The notes beneath the pieces are model-generated. The model was not told the DNA's origin and ran no database searches. It was given only the letters and a program-made list of their open reading frames with translations. Shown here piece by piece: positions 27,895 to 36,889 of a DNA stretch of 64,000 bases (the first letter of the stretch is position 1; every line of letters starts with the position of its first letter). Where the stretch lies: assembly GCF_011040495.1 (NCBI RefSeq), contig NZ_CP049037.1, forward strand, positions 1,612,001 to 1,676,000. The letters are read 5' to 3'. The position numbers and the translations under genes are program-made. Source of the stretch: Pseudohalocynthiibacter aestuariivivens (lineage in GTDB: Bacteria; Pseudomonadota; Alphaproteobacteria; Rhodobacterales; Rhodobacteraceae).

Positions 27895-28084
27895 ATGCGC
27901 CCGTCCCAAACCTCTCATCTTTCTATAAATACCTGAATCCCCGGCGCGCAGCGATTTCCCGCCCACCGTTATCGCAAACAACATTCCCCCTTCCGGCCAC
28001 ATTGGATAACAAGACCACAAGCAAGGCGTTGTCCGCTCATCCTGAGTTGAGACAGACGCATAAGGCTGTAGGCAGGAGAGATTG

Positions 28085-29602
28085 ATGAGCACACCCAAAC
28101 CGGTGGTTCTATGCATTTTGGATGGCTGGGGCCTCTCTGATGACACCACCGCCAATGCCCCCGTGCTGGCCAAGACTCCGCATTTTGACGCCTTGATGGC
28201 CACCTGCCCCAATGCGACGCTGATCACTCATGGCCCCGATGTGGGCCTGCCCCCGGGTCAAATGGGCAACTCTGAGGTTGGCCATATGAATATCGGTGCC
28301 GGTCGCGTCGTCGAGATGGACTTGCGCCGGATTGATCGCGCCATTGAGACAGGTACATTTGCCAATCTCCCGGGCATTCAGCGTTTCGCAAACAAACTGC
28401 GCCAGACCGGTGGCACAGCGCATCTTCTCGGCGTTTTGTCAGATGGCGGTGTTCACAGCCATTTGGACCATATGATCGCCGCCGCCAAGGCGCTGACACA
28501 ACATGGTCTGCGGGTGGCCATCCACGCATTTACCGATGGGCGCGATGTCGCACAGGTTTCCGCCAAATCCTATCTCGAGGAGTTGCGCAGCGCCCTGCCT
28601 GCCGGTGCGTTTATCGCCACCGTGTCCGGTCGCTATTACGCCATGGACCGCGACAACCGATGGGAGCGGGTCGAACTGGCCTATCAGGCGCTGGCACAGG
28701 GGCGCGGCTATACCGCCGAGACGGCAGGCGAGGCGATTGAGCATGCTTACGGCAAGGGGCGCACCGACGAATTTATCAAGCCTCGCGTGCTGGGCAGCTA
28801 TAGCGGTATGCAGGATGGCGACGGCATCTTGTGCCTCAATTTCCGCGCCGACCGCGCGCGTGAAATCCTTGCCGCGTTCGCTGATCCGACATTTGATCAT
28901 TTCGATACCGGAAAACGGCCTGCGTTTGCGATCGTCAGCGGCTTTACCGAATATTCCCGTCGCCACGCGGAATACATGGACTGCATTTTTCCCGACGAGC
29001 AACCCGTGAACACACTCGGCGCGTGGGTCGCACAGCACGGACGCACCCAGTTTCATCTGGCCGAAACCGAAAAATATCCGCATGTCACTTTCTTCCTCAA
29101 CGGCGGCAAGGAAGCGCCGGAACCGGGTGAAGATCGCTATATGGCTGCGTCACCACGCGTCGCCACGTATGATCTGCAACCCGAGATGTCAGCAGCCGAG
29201 GTCACGGAGCAACTGGTTGACGCGATAGAAAAACGCTACGATCTGATCGTGGTGAATTTCGCGAATCCTGACATGGTCGGACATACCGGCGATCTGACTG
29301 CGGCCATCGCCGCCTGCGAAGCTGTCGACAGCGGTTTGGGCCGTGCCTTGACCGCGTTAAAGGCGTCCGGCGGCGCTATGATCGTGACAGCAGATCATGG
29401 AAACTGCGAAATGATGATCGATCCCGTATCGGGCAAGCCGCATACCGCCCATACCACCAATCCAGTCCCGGTCATTCTGGTGGGCGGCCCCGAAGGCACG
29501 GGGCTGCAAAAAGGCCGTCTGGCCGATCTCGCGCCGACACTGCTGGCATTGATGGACCTCGAACAACCGCCACAGATGACCGGCAAGAGCCTGTTGGCAT
29601 GA
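28085..29602 (+). CDS. gpmI: 2,3-bisphosphoglycerate-independent phosphoglycerate mutase
   Basis: A 505-residue dimanganese enzyme interconverting 3- and 2-phosphoglycerate in glycolysis/gluconeogenesis. Metal ligand D13 lies in ILDGWGLSDD, and the phosphorylated serine is S63 in GNSEVGHMNIGAGRVV. Further signatures are FTDGRDVAQVSA, LNFRADRARE, VNFANPDMVGHTGD and VTADHGNCEMM. AGGAGAG sits before the ATG at 28085. The stop overlaps the envC-like start (ATGA), so a glycolytic gene leads a cell-wall pair. Confidence 0.97.
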   Translation: MSTPKPVVLCILDGWGLSDDTTANAPVLAKTPHFDALMATCPNATLITHGPDVGLPPGQMGNSEVGHMNIGAGRVVEMDLRRIDRAIETGTFANLPGIQRFANKLRQTGGTAHLLGVLSDGGVHSHLDHMIAAAKALTQHGLRVAIHAFTDGRDVAQVSAKSYLEELRSALPAGAFIATVSGRYYAMDRDNRWERVELAYQALAQGRGYTAETAGEAIEHAYGKGRTDEFIKPRVLGSYSGMQDGDGILCLNFRADRAREILAAFADPTFDHFDTGKRPAFAIVSGFTEYSRRHAEYMDCIFPDEQPVNTLGAWVAQHGRTQFHLAETEKYPHVTFFLNGGKEAPEPGEDRYMAASPRVATYDLQPEMSAAEVTEQLVDAIEKRYDLIVVNFANPDMVGHTGDLTAAIAACEAVDSGLGRALTALKASGGAMIVTADHGNCEMMIDPVSGKPHTAHTTNPVPVILVGGPEGTGLQKGRLADLAPTLLALMDLEQPPQMTGKSLLA

Positions 29603-30753
29603 AGCAATACGGCTCGCACCTATGCACTTTGTTTCTCAGCCTGGGGTTAAGTGTCGCGCCGATGATCGCCCACGCGCAAACAAACCCCACCGCAGATGCC
29701 GAAGCTGCCGCAGAATTGCTCGAGGCCGCAACCCTCGCGCTTGACGAAGCACACGAGGCGCGCGACCGGGTCAAGGCCCTCACCCAAACCGTTCAGGCCT
29801 ACGAGGCCGGTTTGCGCGCAATGAGAGAGGGACTGCGCCGCGCGGCGATTCGCCAACAGACGCTGGAGCAAGAGTTGGCCGCGAGCGAAGGTGAGATTGC
29901 CCAGCTCCTAGGGGTACTGCAATCGATGGGCCAGACACCGACGCCAATCACTCTTCTGCACCCCACCGGACCGGTCGGGACTGCACGATCTGGCATGATC
30001 CTCGCCGATGTAACGCCAACCCTTAACGAACAAGCCCGCGCGCTGCGCGCTAAGCTTGACGACCTGGCGGTGCTGCGCGCGTTACAGCAAAGCGCGGCGG
30101 GTCGGCTTCAGGACGGCCTGAATGGTGCGCAATCCGCGCGTACAGCACTCAGCCAAGCCATTGCAGATCGCACCGACCTGCCCCGCCGCTTTACCGAGGA
30201 CCCGGTAAAAACCGCGCTACTCATCGCATCGACCGAGTCGTTAACAGGGTTCGCCAGCGGCCTCAGTCAGATCACAACTGACGATCAGGCTGTCCCTTTG
30301 CCGGGGATCGAGGATCGCAAGGGCACGCTGCCATTGCCTGTTCAGGGTCGCATTTTGCGCGATGCAGGCGAGGCCGACGCCGCAGGGATCACCCGCCCCG
30401 GCATATTGGTTGCCGCGCCGCCCCGCGCATTGGTGACGACGCCCGCTGCTGCAACACTGCGCTATCGCGGTCCATTGCTGGATTATGGCACCGTTGCCAT
30501 TCTGGAACCGCAATCCGGCATTCTGCTGGTATTGGCGGGCATGGACGTGGTTTATGGGGAAATCGGCCAGGTTCTGCCCATGAACAGCCCGGTGGGGTTG
30601 ATGGGCGGACTGGATCCGGGTGATGACGGGATTGTGCCCGCCCGGCTACAAGACGCCGGTTCCGATTGGACAGAAACCCTCTATATAGAGGTTAGACAAG
30701 ACAACACACCGGTAGATCCCGCGCTGTGGTTCAGGACAGACAAGGATGATTGA
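29599..30753 (+). CDS. EnvC-like murein hydrolase activator with degenerate LytM domain
   Basis: A 384-residue exported protein. It has a signal peptide (FLSLGLSVAPMIAHAQ), a coiled coil at about residues 35-105 and a second helical stretch to about 200, and a C-terminal LytM-like domain (about 265-370). In the domain the usual zinc ligands are absent. Where active M23 enzymes have DHG and HxH, this protein shows TVAILEPQSG and VLAGMD. It should therefore act as a non-enzymatic activator of cell-wall amidases at division, as EnvC does. It overlaps gpmI by 4 bases and is followed 3 bases later by ctpA. Confidence 0.83.
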   Translation: MKQYGSHLCTLFLSLGLSVAPMIAHAQTNPTADAEAAAELLEAATLALDEAHEARDRVKALTQTVQAYEAGLRAMREGLRRAAIRQQTLEQELAASEGEIAQLLGVLQSMGQTPTPITLLHPTGPVGTARSGMILADVTPTLNEQARALRAKLDDLAVLRALQQSAAGRLQDGLNGAQSARTALSQAIADRTDLPRRFTEDPVKTALLIASTESLTGFASGLSQITTDDQAVPLPGIEDRKGTLPLPVQGRILRDAGEADAAGITRPGILVAAPPRALVTTPAAATLRYRGPLLDYGTVAILEPQSGILLVLAGMDVVYGEIGQVLPMNSPVGLMGGLDPGDDGIVPARLQDAGSDWTETLYIEVRQDNTPVDPALWFRTDKDD

Positions 30754-30756
30754 GCA

Positions 30757-32097
30757 ATGAAGAAATTTCTGATGGCCGCCGCCGCCGGAACGCTGGCCGG
30801 GGTGGTCGTTACGACACAGGTTGCAGCCCCGCTTTTGGCGCAAGAGGCCACGCGCAATACCAGCGTGTATGAACAACTGGACCTGTTTGGCGATATTTTC
30901 GAACGCATCCGCGCGCAATATGTCGAAGAAGTAGACGAAGCGGAACTGATCGAGGCGGCAATCAACGGCATGCTCACTTCGCTTGACCCGCATTCCAGCT
31001 ACCTTAGCCCCGACGACGCTCAGGCGATGCAAGAGCAGACCCGTGGCGAATTCGGCGGTCTCGGGATCGAGGTCACGCAGGAAGAAGGATTCGTCAAAGT
31101 CGTCTCGCCCATCGACGGCACGCCCGCGGATAGCGCAGGTGTCGAGGCCGGTGATTTCATCACTCATGTCGACGGCGAAAGCGTTCTCGGCCTGACTTTG
31201 GATGAAGCGGTTGACCTGATGCGCGGGCCGGTCGGCAGCGAAATCGTGATTACCGTTGTGCGCGAAGGCGAAGCCGATGCATTCGATCTGTCGATCATCC
31301 GCGACACGATCAAACTAACTGCAGTTCGCGCCCGGACTGAACAGCAAACCGTCGTTTTGCGTGTGACCACATTCAACGATCAGACCTATCCCAATCTCGA
31401 AGAAGGCCTGAAGAAGCAAATCGAAGAGGCCGGCGGGCAGGATAAGGTGAACGGTATCGTGCTTGACCTGCGCAACAATCCGGGTGGTCTGCTGACACAG
31501 GCAATCAAGGTTTCCGACGCGTTTCTCGATAAGGGCGAGATCGTCTCGACCCGTGGGCGCAACCCCGCTGATGGCGACCGATTCAATGCAACGCCCGGCG
31601 ATCTGGCTATGGGCAAACCGATTGTCGTGCTGATCAACGGAGGCTCTGCCTCTGCGTCCGAGATCGTCGCAGGCGCATTGCAGGATCACCGGCGCGCTAT
31701 CATTGTCGGCACCAAGAGCTTTGGCAAAGGATCGGTTCAGACGGTGATGCCACTGCGCGGCGATGGTGCGATGCGTCTGACCACATCGCGCTACTATACC
31801 CCGTCGGGTCGCTCGATTCAGGCCTTGGGTGTATCGCCCGATATTCTGGTCAAGCAGCCGCGCCGCGATCGTGACGGCGCCGACGAAGGCGAAGAGGAGG
31901 CCACAGGCTTTGCCCGGACCGAGGCAGGACTGCGCGGCAGCCTCGACAATGACAGCCTGACAGAGGATGAAATCCGCCAGATCGAAGAGGACCGCGCCCG
32001 CGCCGAAGAAGTCGCCAAGCTGCGCGAAGAAGACTATCAGCTGGCCTATGCGATCGACATCCTCAAGGGTTTGAGCACGCTGAACGGGGCGAAGTAG
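30757..32097 (+). CDS. ctpA: Carboxyl-terminal processing protease CtpA (S41)
   Basis: A 446-residue periplasmic serine protease. A signal peptide ([20 protein letters not shown]) is followed by a helical platform, a PDZ domain (about residues 95-185) and the S41 catalytic core. The dyad is S299 in GGSASASEI and K324 in SFGKGSVQ, 25 residues apart as in known CtpA. The C-terminal 60 residues are highly charged. In other proteobacteria CtpA-type proteases trim or degrade peptidoglycan hydrolases, which suits the adjacent EnvC-like gene. It ends shortly before a strong terminator. Confidence 0.95.
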   Translation: MKKFLMAAAAGTLAGVVVTTQVAAPLLAQEATRNTSVYEQLDLFGDIFERIRAQYVEEVDEAELIEAAINGMLTSLDPHSSYLSPDDAQAMQEQTRGEFGGLGIEVTQEEGFVKVVSPIDGTPADSAGVEAGDFITHVDGESVLGLTLDEAVDLMRGPVGSEIVITVVREGEADAFDLSIIRDTIKLTAVRARTEQQTVVLRVTTFNDQTYPNLEEGLKKQIEEAGGQDKVNGIVLDLRNNPGGLLTQAIKVSDAFLDKGEIVSTRGRNPADGDRFNATPGDLAMGKPIVVLINGGSASASEIVAGALQDHRRAIIVGTKSFGKGSVQTVMPLRGDGAMRLTTSRYYTPSGRSIQALGVSPDILVKQPRRDRDGADEGEEEATGFARTEAGLRGSLDNDSLTEDEIRQIEEDRARAEEVAKLREEDYQLAYAIDILKGLSTLNGAK

Positions 32098-32138
32098 GAT
32101 CTCAGCCGACCTGGACCTTTGTTAGTGAGGAATTGACA

Positions 32139-32167
32139 CCGCCCCGCTCAATAGCGGGGCGGTTTTT
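32139..32167 (+). terminator. Rho-independent terminator after ctpA
   Basis: CCGCCCCGCT at 32139-32148 pairs perfectly with AGCGGGGCGG at 32153-32162 around the loop CAAT, and TTTTT follows at 32163-32167. It lies 41 bases past the ctpA stop and separates the gpmI-envC-ctpA unit from rppH. Confidence 0.95.
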
Positions 32168-32240
32168 CATTGGGCTGGATCGCATAAGCGCAACCGAGTA
32201 TTCCAATTGCATCCGGTCCGATAACCGCAAGGAAACACCA

Positions 32241-32723
32241 ATGACCCCAGATCAGATCGCCGTGCTGCCCTATCGCCCCTGTGTCGGTGTCATGCTGGCC
32301 AATCCCGCAGGTGAAGTCTTTGTCGGTCAGCGGATCGACAATGATGCCCCCGCCTGGCAGATGCCGCAGGGCGGAATTGATCCCGGCGAGAGCCCGCGCG
32401 AAGCGGCGCTGCGTGAATTGGGCGAGGAAATCGGCGTCACTCCCGATCTGGTACATGTCGAGGCCGAAACCACCAGCTGGGTGCGGTATGAACTGCCCCA
32501 TGATCTGGTGCCGCGTATCTGGAAAGGGCGTTATCGCGGGCAGGAGCAAAAATGGTTCCTGCTGCGCTTTGCCGGGAACGACGAGCAGATCAACATCGCC
32601 ACCACACATCCTGAATTCTCTGAATGGCGCTGGTTGCCCGCCGCTGATCTGGAGGGCAACATCGTACCATTCAAACGCGACGTGTATCGGCAAGTGCTGG
32701 CAGAATTCAGGGACAAGTTATGA
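32241..32723 (+). CDS. rppH: RNA pyrophosphohydrolase RppH (Nudix)
   Basis: A 160-residue Nudix hydrolase that removes pyrophosphate from the 5' end of triphosphorylated mRNA and so starts RNase E decay. The Nudix box begins at [20 protein letters not shown], followed by [17 protein letters not shown] before it and [10 protein letters not shown] after it are typical of RppH rather than other Nudix enzymes. AAGGAAA precedes the ATG at 32241. The last codons overlap the start of the next gene (ATGA at 32720-32723). Confidence 0.93.
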   Translation: MTPDQIAVLPYRPCVGVMLANPAGEVFVGQRIDNDAPAWQMPQGGIDPGESPREAALRELGEEIGVTPDLVHVEAETTSWVRYELPHDLVPRIWKGRYRGQEQKWFLLRFAGNDEQINIATTHPEFSEWRWLPAADLEGNIVPFKRDVYRQVLAEFRDKL

Positions 32724-33217
32724 TGCGCAGTTCGGCAGCAGTATTCGCCCTCATCACCGCACTGATCCCGATTGAAGCGTCAGCCTTATCCTGCACACCG
32801 CATGATCCGGCCACCACGTTCCAACGGATTCACGCAGCGCCAGAGATCTATATCGGCGTTGTCGGAACGCTCGTCTTTGACGAAGAGCGTCTGCCATCTA
32901 CTGACTGGGAACATCAGGAAACCACACCGCCCGAAACGCTGCTGTCCGCTCGTCTGACCGGCCATTCACTGAGCATTGAGGGATTCGAGACACCCTTCGA
33001 CCAGCATATTACACTGAAAATTCAATGCGCCGGACCATGGTGCGCCAGTGCCGTATCTGGCGAACAGTATCTTGGGTTTCTGCAGTCAGGGGACGACGGG
33101 TACAGCCTGACCATCGGCCCTTGTGGTGGTGATGCCTTTTCGGAACCGACGGGCGCAACACTGGAAACCGTGCGCCAGTGCTTTGCTGGTGGCGCATGCG
33201 TTCCCGGCATGCAGTGA
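32720..33217 (+). CDS. Hypothetical exported Cys-containing protein
   Basis: A 165-residue protein not recognised as a known family. It starts with a signal peptide ([20 protein letters not shown]), and the mature part holds six Cys ([36 protein letters not shown]), suggesting disulfides in the periplasm. A beta-rich middle ([26 protein letters not shown]) is likely. Its start overlaps the rppH stop by four bases, so its translation depends on that message. It is convergent with the MltB gene 22 bases later. Confidence 0.72.
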   Translation: MMRSSAAVFALITALIPIEASALSCTPHDPATTFQRIHAAPEIYIGVVGTLVFDEERLPSTDWEHQETTPPETLLSARLTGHSLSIEGFETPFDQHITLKIQCAGPWCASAVSGEQYLGFLQSGDDGYSLTIGPCGGDAFSEPTGATLETVRQCFAGGACVPGMQ

Positions 33218-33239
33218 TGCGCCCGCGGGGCACGGTCCA

Positions 33240-34595
33240 CTAACTGCCGCGCAGTTCTTTCAGCAATTGCCGCGACGGGTAGCCATCAGGCGGCAGGCCA
33301 CGCGACTTCTGAAACTTGCGGATCGCGCCAATAGTCTTGGGGCCGATCTTGCCGTCAATCGCCTGCACGTTATACCCCTTGCGCTTTAGCTGCCGCTGGA
33401 TCTCTTTTTTCTGTTTGATCGTCGTAGATTGGTACTGGCGTGGCCAACTGGCCTGAATCGCAGGTCCGCCCTTTAGTCGGTCAGCCAGATGACCGACACC
33501 GATCACATAGGCGTCAGCCTTGTTATACTTCTCGATCACGCCAAAGTTGTGAAAGATCATAAAGGCCGCGCCTTGCGTTCCTGCGGGCAGCAGAATCGAC
33601 GCTGCGCCATAATTCGGGACCGGCTTACCCCGCATATCGCGGATACCCTCCGCCGCCCATGCCGACGGTGCCTGTTTCAGCGACCGGCGTGCGCGCGCGG
33701 GGTCAAAACCACCGGGCAGTTTGACCTCTACGCCCCACGGTTGGTTCTTCTTCCAGCCAAAACGCGCGAGATAAGCCGCCGTCGATGCCAGTGCATCGGT
33801 CGGGTCGTCGGACCAGATGTCACGCTTGCCATCGCCCGTGAAATCCACTGCATAGGCCAGATAGGACGTCGGAATAAACTGCGTGTGCCCCATGGCACCG
33901 GCCCATGACCCGGTCATGTTGCGCGGGGCCACGTCGCCCGCCTGAATAATCTTCAGCGCCGCGATCAACTGACCCTCGAAAAACCGCCCGCGTCTGCCGT
34001 CATAAGCCAGCGTGGCCAATGATTGGATCAATGGGCGGTCGCCACGTCGCGCACCATAAGCACTCTCCATGCCCCAGATTGCGGTTACGATCTCCTTATC
34101 GACGCCGAAATGTGCCTCGATCCGATCCAACGTCTTGCGCTGGCGGCGCAGCTCTCGCTTGCCGTTAGTGATCCGCGTCGGTGACACGGCACTGTCGAGG
34201 TATTCCCAAATCTGCTTGGTAAACTCGGACTGATTACGGTCCAGTTTGACCACACTGGCGTCATATTGAATACCGTGGAACGCACGATCAAAGACGCCCG
34301 ACTGGATGCCAGCCGCGCCTGCCCGCCCCCGGAATCCCTTGATCCACTGATCAAACCCGCGGTTCGACGTCGAAACCTGAACGATCGGTGTCTCTTTCAG
34401 GTTCGCCGGACGCAGCACTGGCCGCACAGCAGAAGCCAGAACCGTTTCAGACACGGCCTGACGCGCGACGATTTCGCCCAATCCCTCTGGCCTAAGTTGT
34501 GGCCTGAGGGATGTTTCAACCTCAGTCGCATATGTTGCGGAGCCTTGAAAAACCGCCAAACCAACGGTCACAGCCCACAGAAATCCTGTACGCAT
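33240..34595 (-). CDS. MltB-type lytic murein transglycosylase with peptidoglycan-binding domain
   Basis: A 451-residue periplasmic enzyme. It has a signal peptide, a low-complexity linker to about residue 75, and an SLT_2 catalytic domain (about 80-370) with the catalytic E177 in IWGMESAYGARRG. Further motifs are WAGAMGHTQFIPTSYLAYAV and FTGDGKRDIWSD. A C-terminal PG_binding_1 domain starts at about residue 385 (QLKRKGYNVQAIDGKIGPKT). It cleaves glycan strands non-hydrolytically. It lacks a lipobox, so it should be soluble, unlike E. coli MltB. Monocistronic. Confidence 0.94.
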   Translation of the reverse strand: MRTGFLWAVTVGLAVFQGSATYATEVETSLRPQLRPEGLGEIVARQAVSETVLASAVRPVLRPANLKETPIVQVSTSNRGFDQWIKGFRGRAGAAGIQSGVFDRAFHGIQYDASVVKLDRNQSEFTKQIWEYLDSAVSPTRITNGKRELRRQRKTLDRIEAHFGVDKEIVTAIWGMESAYGARRGDRPLIQSLATLAYDGRRGRFFEGQLIAALKIIQAGDVAPRNMTGSWAGAMGHTQFIPTSYLAYAVDFTGDGKRDIWSDDPTDALASTAAYLARFGWKKNQPWGVEVKLPGGFDPARARRSLKQAPSAWAAEGIRDMRGKPVPNYGAASILLPAGTQGAAFMIFHNFGVIEKYNKADAYVIGVGHLADRLKGGPAIQASWPRQYQSTTIKQKKEIQRQLKRKGYNVQAIDGKIGPKTIGAIRKFQKSRGLPPDGYPSRQLLKELRGS

Positions 34596-34658
34596 ACCCT
34601 CGCCCTTTTTATCTGCCTCAATGTGGAGTGTACCCGCAGATCGCCCGAATCGGAAGCA

Positions 34659-35375
34659 TCAAACGGATGCCGTGCGGGATGGTGCCGATGGCGGGCACGA
34701 TCCCATCTCGGCCAGACATTCGCGCAGCAGCGGCACGCGGCGCGGTCTGAATGAGGTTTCCAGCACCTCCAGCCCATCCATCCGATCCAGCCGAAAGGCG
34801 CGGAAAGCGCGACGCAGGTGACACCATGCCAACAGGCAGTGCGACGCCTGCATGTACACAATCGACAACGGGTCAACATTGCGCGTGGTGGCACGGCCCT
34901 CCACATCGCAATAGTCAAATCGTACGGTTCGTTCGTCCCAAGCGGCCTGACGTAATACGCGCACATCAATGCCCGGTTCCGGCATTGGCGCGTAGCGGTG
35001 CGCACTCAGAACGGCGTGTTGTAACCTGTGCGCCTGTCCCGGCGGCAGACGCGCGCGCATCTTGCTCAATGCCGCCCCGGCTGCTTCGGCCAGTGCGGGG
35101 TCACCGACCTGCTGCACTTCGCGTAAGCCCAGAACCAGCGCCTCCAGTTCTTCTGCATCGAAGCTGAGCGGCGGCAATGCTGCATCCTCGATCAGCGTAT
35201 AGCCGAACCCCGCCGCACCGTCGATCACAGCACCTAACCCTCGCAGGGTGTCGATGTCGCGATAGACCGTGCGCGGCGTTACACCCAACGCATCCGCCAG
35301 CGCAGCCGCTGTCGCGGGCGGCGGCACCGTCCGGAGTGTTTGCATCAATTGGAACAAGCGGTGGGTGCGGGTCAT
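34659..35375 (-). CDS. WYL domain (YafY-type) transcriptional regulator
   Basis: A 238-residue regulator. The N-terminal HTH is DeoR/HTH_11-like (MTRTHRLFQLMQTLR, then AAALADALGVTPRTVYRDID). The WYL effector domain starts at about residue 135 (TVRFDYCDVEGRATTRNVDP), with SHCLLAWCHLRRAFRAFRLD containing the modified WYL strand. The ligand is unknown. The start at 35375 matches the family N-terminus. It is divergent from the mini-gene/DUF1801/EamA group, with about 80 bases between, and may control it. Confidence 0.9.
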   Translation of the reverse strand: MTRTHRLFQLMQTLRTVPPPATAAALADALGVTPRTVYRDIDTLRGLGAVIDGAAGFGYTLIEDAALPPLSFDAEELEALVLGLREVQQVGDPALAEAAGAALSKMRARLPPGQAHRLQHAVLSAHRYAPMPEPGIDVRVLRQAAWDERTVRFDYCDVEGRATTRNVDPLSIVYMQASHCLLAWCHLRRAFRAFRLDRMDGLEVLETSFRPRRVPLLRECLAEMGSCPPSAPSRTASV

Positions 35376-35458
35376 GGCCCGAGTATCGTCGCACGTCCTG
35401 ACAAGAATTGTCACCAATGATGTGTTATGTTTTTCCTGCTTAGACAGGAAACGTTCCC

Positions 35459-35578
35459 ATGCGCAGGCGCAGCACATTTGCAGGCAATGCCAATCCGTCC
35501 GGATTCGATCGGTCTTACGATCCGACGATGGCGCGTGTTCGTCAGTTGACCAGCACCGTGCCGGGTCCGCATGACTGA
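35459..35578 (+). CDS. Small open frame of 39 residues, upstream of DUF1801 gene
   Basis: ATG at 35459 has ACAGGAA 8 bases upstream. The frame encodes 39 residues (MRRRSTFAGNANPSGFDRSY, then DPTMARVRQLTSTVPG and PHD) and its stop overlaps the start of the DUF1801 gene at 35571 by 8 bases. The ribosome binding site and the overlap suggest a translated leader or small protein that couples translation to the next gene. The DUF1801 gene has no ribosome binding site of its own. No family is recognised. Confidence 0.45.
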   Translation: MRRRSTFAGNANPSGFDRSYDPTMARVRQLTSTVPGPHD

Positions 35579-35969
35579 TGCTGTCCCACCCGACGTTGCA
35601 TGTGTCATCGACGCCTATGCGCCGGAGGTGCGCGCAGGCGTTTCGCATCTGCGCGCACTCATCTATGACGTGGCGGCAAACCTGCCGCAAAACGTTACCA
35701 TCAATGAGACGCTGAAATGGGGTCAACCGGCCTACCGCCCCCGGACAGGTGGAACGACATTGCGTCTTGGACCGCACCGTGATGCGTGCTTTGCTCTCTT
35801 TGGCCATTGCCAGAGCACTGTAATCACCGCCTATGCGCAGGCATTTCCCGGCTGGGACCGGCTTGACGGAAATCGTGCGGTTCTTTTTGACACGCTTGAG
35901 CAGATAGAGCCCGAGCGGCTGTCGCATCTGATCGCGCATGCCCTGACCTATCACCAGAAGCCACAATGA
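35571..35969 (+). CDS. DUF1801 domain protein
   Basis: A 132-residue protein of the DUF1801 (YdhG-like) family. The core is VRAGVSHLRALIYDVAANLP, then INETLKWGQPAYRP and ACFALFGHCQSTVITAYA. The fold is related to frataxin-like/YdhG proteins and the function is unknown. Translation appears coupled to the preceding 39-codon frame, and the stop overlaps the EamA start (ATGA at 35966-35969). The three frames thus form a tight unit divergent from the WYL regulator. Confidence 0.85.
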   Translation: MTDAVPPDVACVIDAYAPEVRAGVSHLRALIYDVAANLPQNVTINETLKWGQPAYRPRTGGTTLRLGPHRDACFALFGHCQSTVITAYAQAFPGWDRLDGNRAVLFDTLEQIEPERLSHLIAHALTYHQKPQ

Positions 35970-36889
35970 CCCCCGACCGTCTGCCTTTGGCCATTTTCAC
36001 GATTGTAATCTCTGTGCTGGCCCTGTCGTTGGGCGACGCCGCCATCAAGGCCAGCAGCGCAGGATTCGGCCTGTGGCAGATATTCGTGTTACGCTCCGTC
36101 TTGGTGCTGGCAGTGTTGCTGGCCGTTGGACTGGTACTATGGGGCCGACGTGCAGTCGTACCGGACACGCCGGGCTGGGCCGCGTTGCGTTCGGCTCTGC
36201 TGACGGCGAACTGGATTGCCTATTACGCCAGCCTGCCACATCTTGATCTGCCTGTCGCCGCCGCAGTCTATTATACCTCTCCGATATGGATCACCTTGTT
36301 CGCTGGGCTGTTTCTAGGCGAGCGGATCGGTGCGCGGGGCTGGCTGGCTGTGCTGATCGGTTTCGCCGGTGTTCTGGTGATCTTGCGTCCGGGGTTAGAT
36401 GCCTTCGGTCCCGCCAGTCTGCTGCCGCTCTTGGCGGCGATCCTGTATGCGCTGGCCATGGTCCTGACCCGCGCGCGCTGTCGGAACGATCACGCATTTG
36501 CTTTGGCGTTCAGTCTCAACACCGGCTTTATCCTTACTGGTGGCGCGGCCCTGCTCTGGCTGCAATGGACCGCCCCGGCGGCAGACGGTTTTCTTACCCG
36601 GCCGTGGACGCCGATGGGCCGGGAGGAATGGCAACTGATGGTCGCCTTGGGAGGCGCGATCCTGATTGGCAGCATCGGTGCCGCAATCGCCTATCAGAAT
36701 GGGCCAGCCGCAGTGGTCGGCGTGTTTGATTTCACCTATCTGGGTTTCGCGGTGCTCTGGGGGATCGTGTTTTTCGCCGATATTCCCGACATGATGACGA
36801 CGGTGGGCATCGGCATGATCTGCGCCGCCGGATTTCTGTCGATGCGCGCGCGTCACCCGCCTAAGAACCGCTGCGCGACATCCCCCTGA
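35966..36889 (+). CDS. EamA/DMT family transporter
   Basis: A 307-residue inner-membrane protein with ten likely helices in two EamA repeats. Typical segments are LALSLGDAAIKASSAGFGLW in helix 1 and VYYTSPIWITLFAGLFLGER at the end of the first repeat, with FTYLGFAVLWGIVFFADIPD in the second. It starts inside the DUF1801 stop codon. Its 3' end runs 37 bases into the end of the convergent phnM gene, so the two mRNAs are complementary there. Substrate unknown. Confidence 0.88.
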   Translation: MTPDRLPLAIFTIVISVLALSLGDAAIKASSAGFGLWQIFVLRSVLVLAVLLAVGLVLWGRRAVVPDTPGWAALRSALLTANWIAYYASLPHLDLPVAAAVYYTSPIWITLFAGLFLGERIGARGWLAVLIGFAGVLVILRPGLDAFGPASLLPLLAAILYALAMVLTRARCRNDHAFALAFSLNTGFILTGGAALLWLQWTAPAADGFLTRPWTPMGREEWQLMVALGGAILIGSIGAAIAYQNGPAAVVGVFDFTYLGFAVLWGIVFFADIPDMMTTVGIGMICAAGFLSMRARHPPKNRCATSP

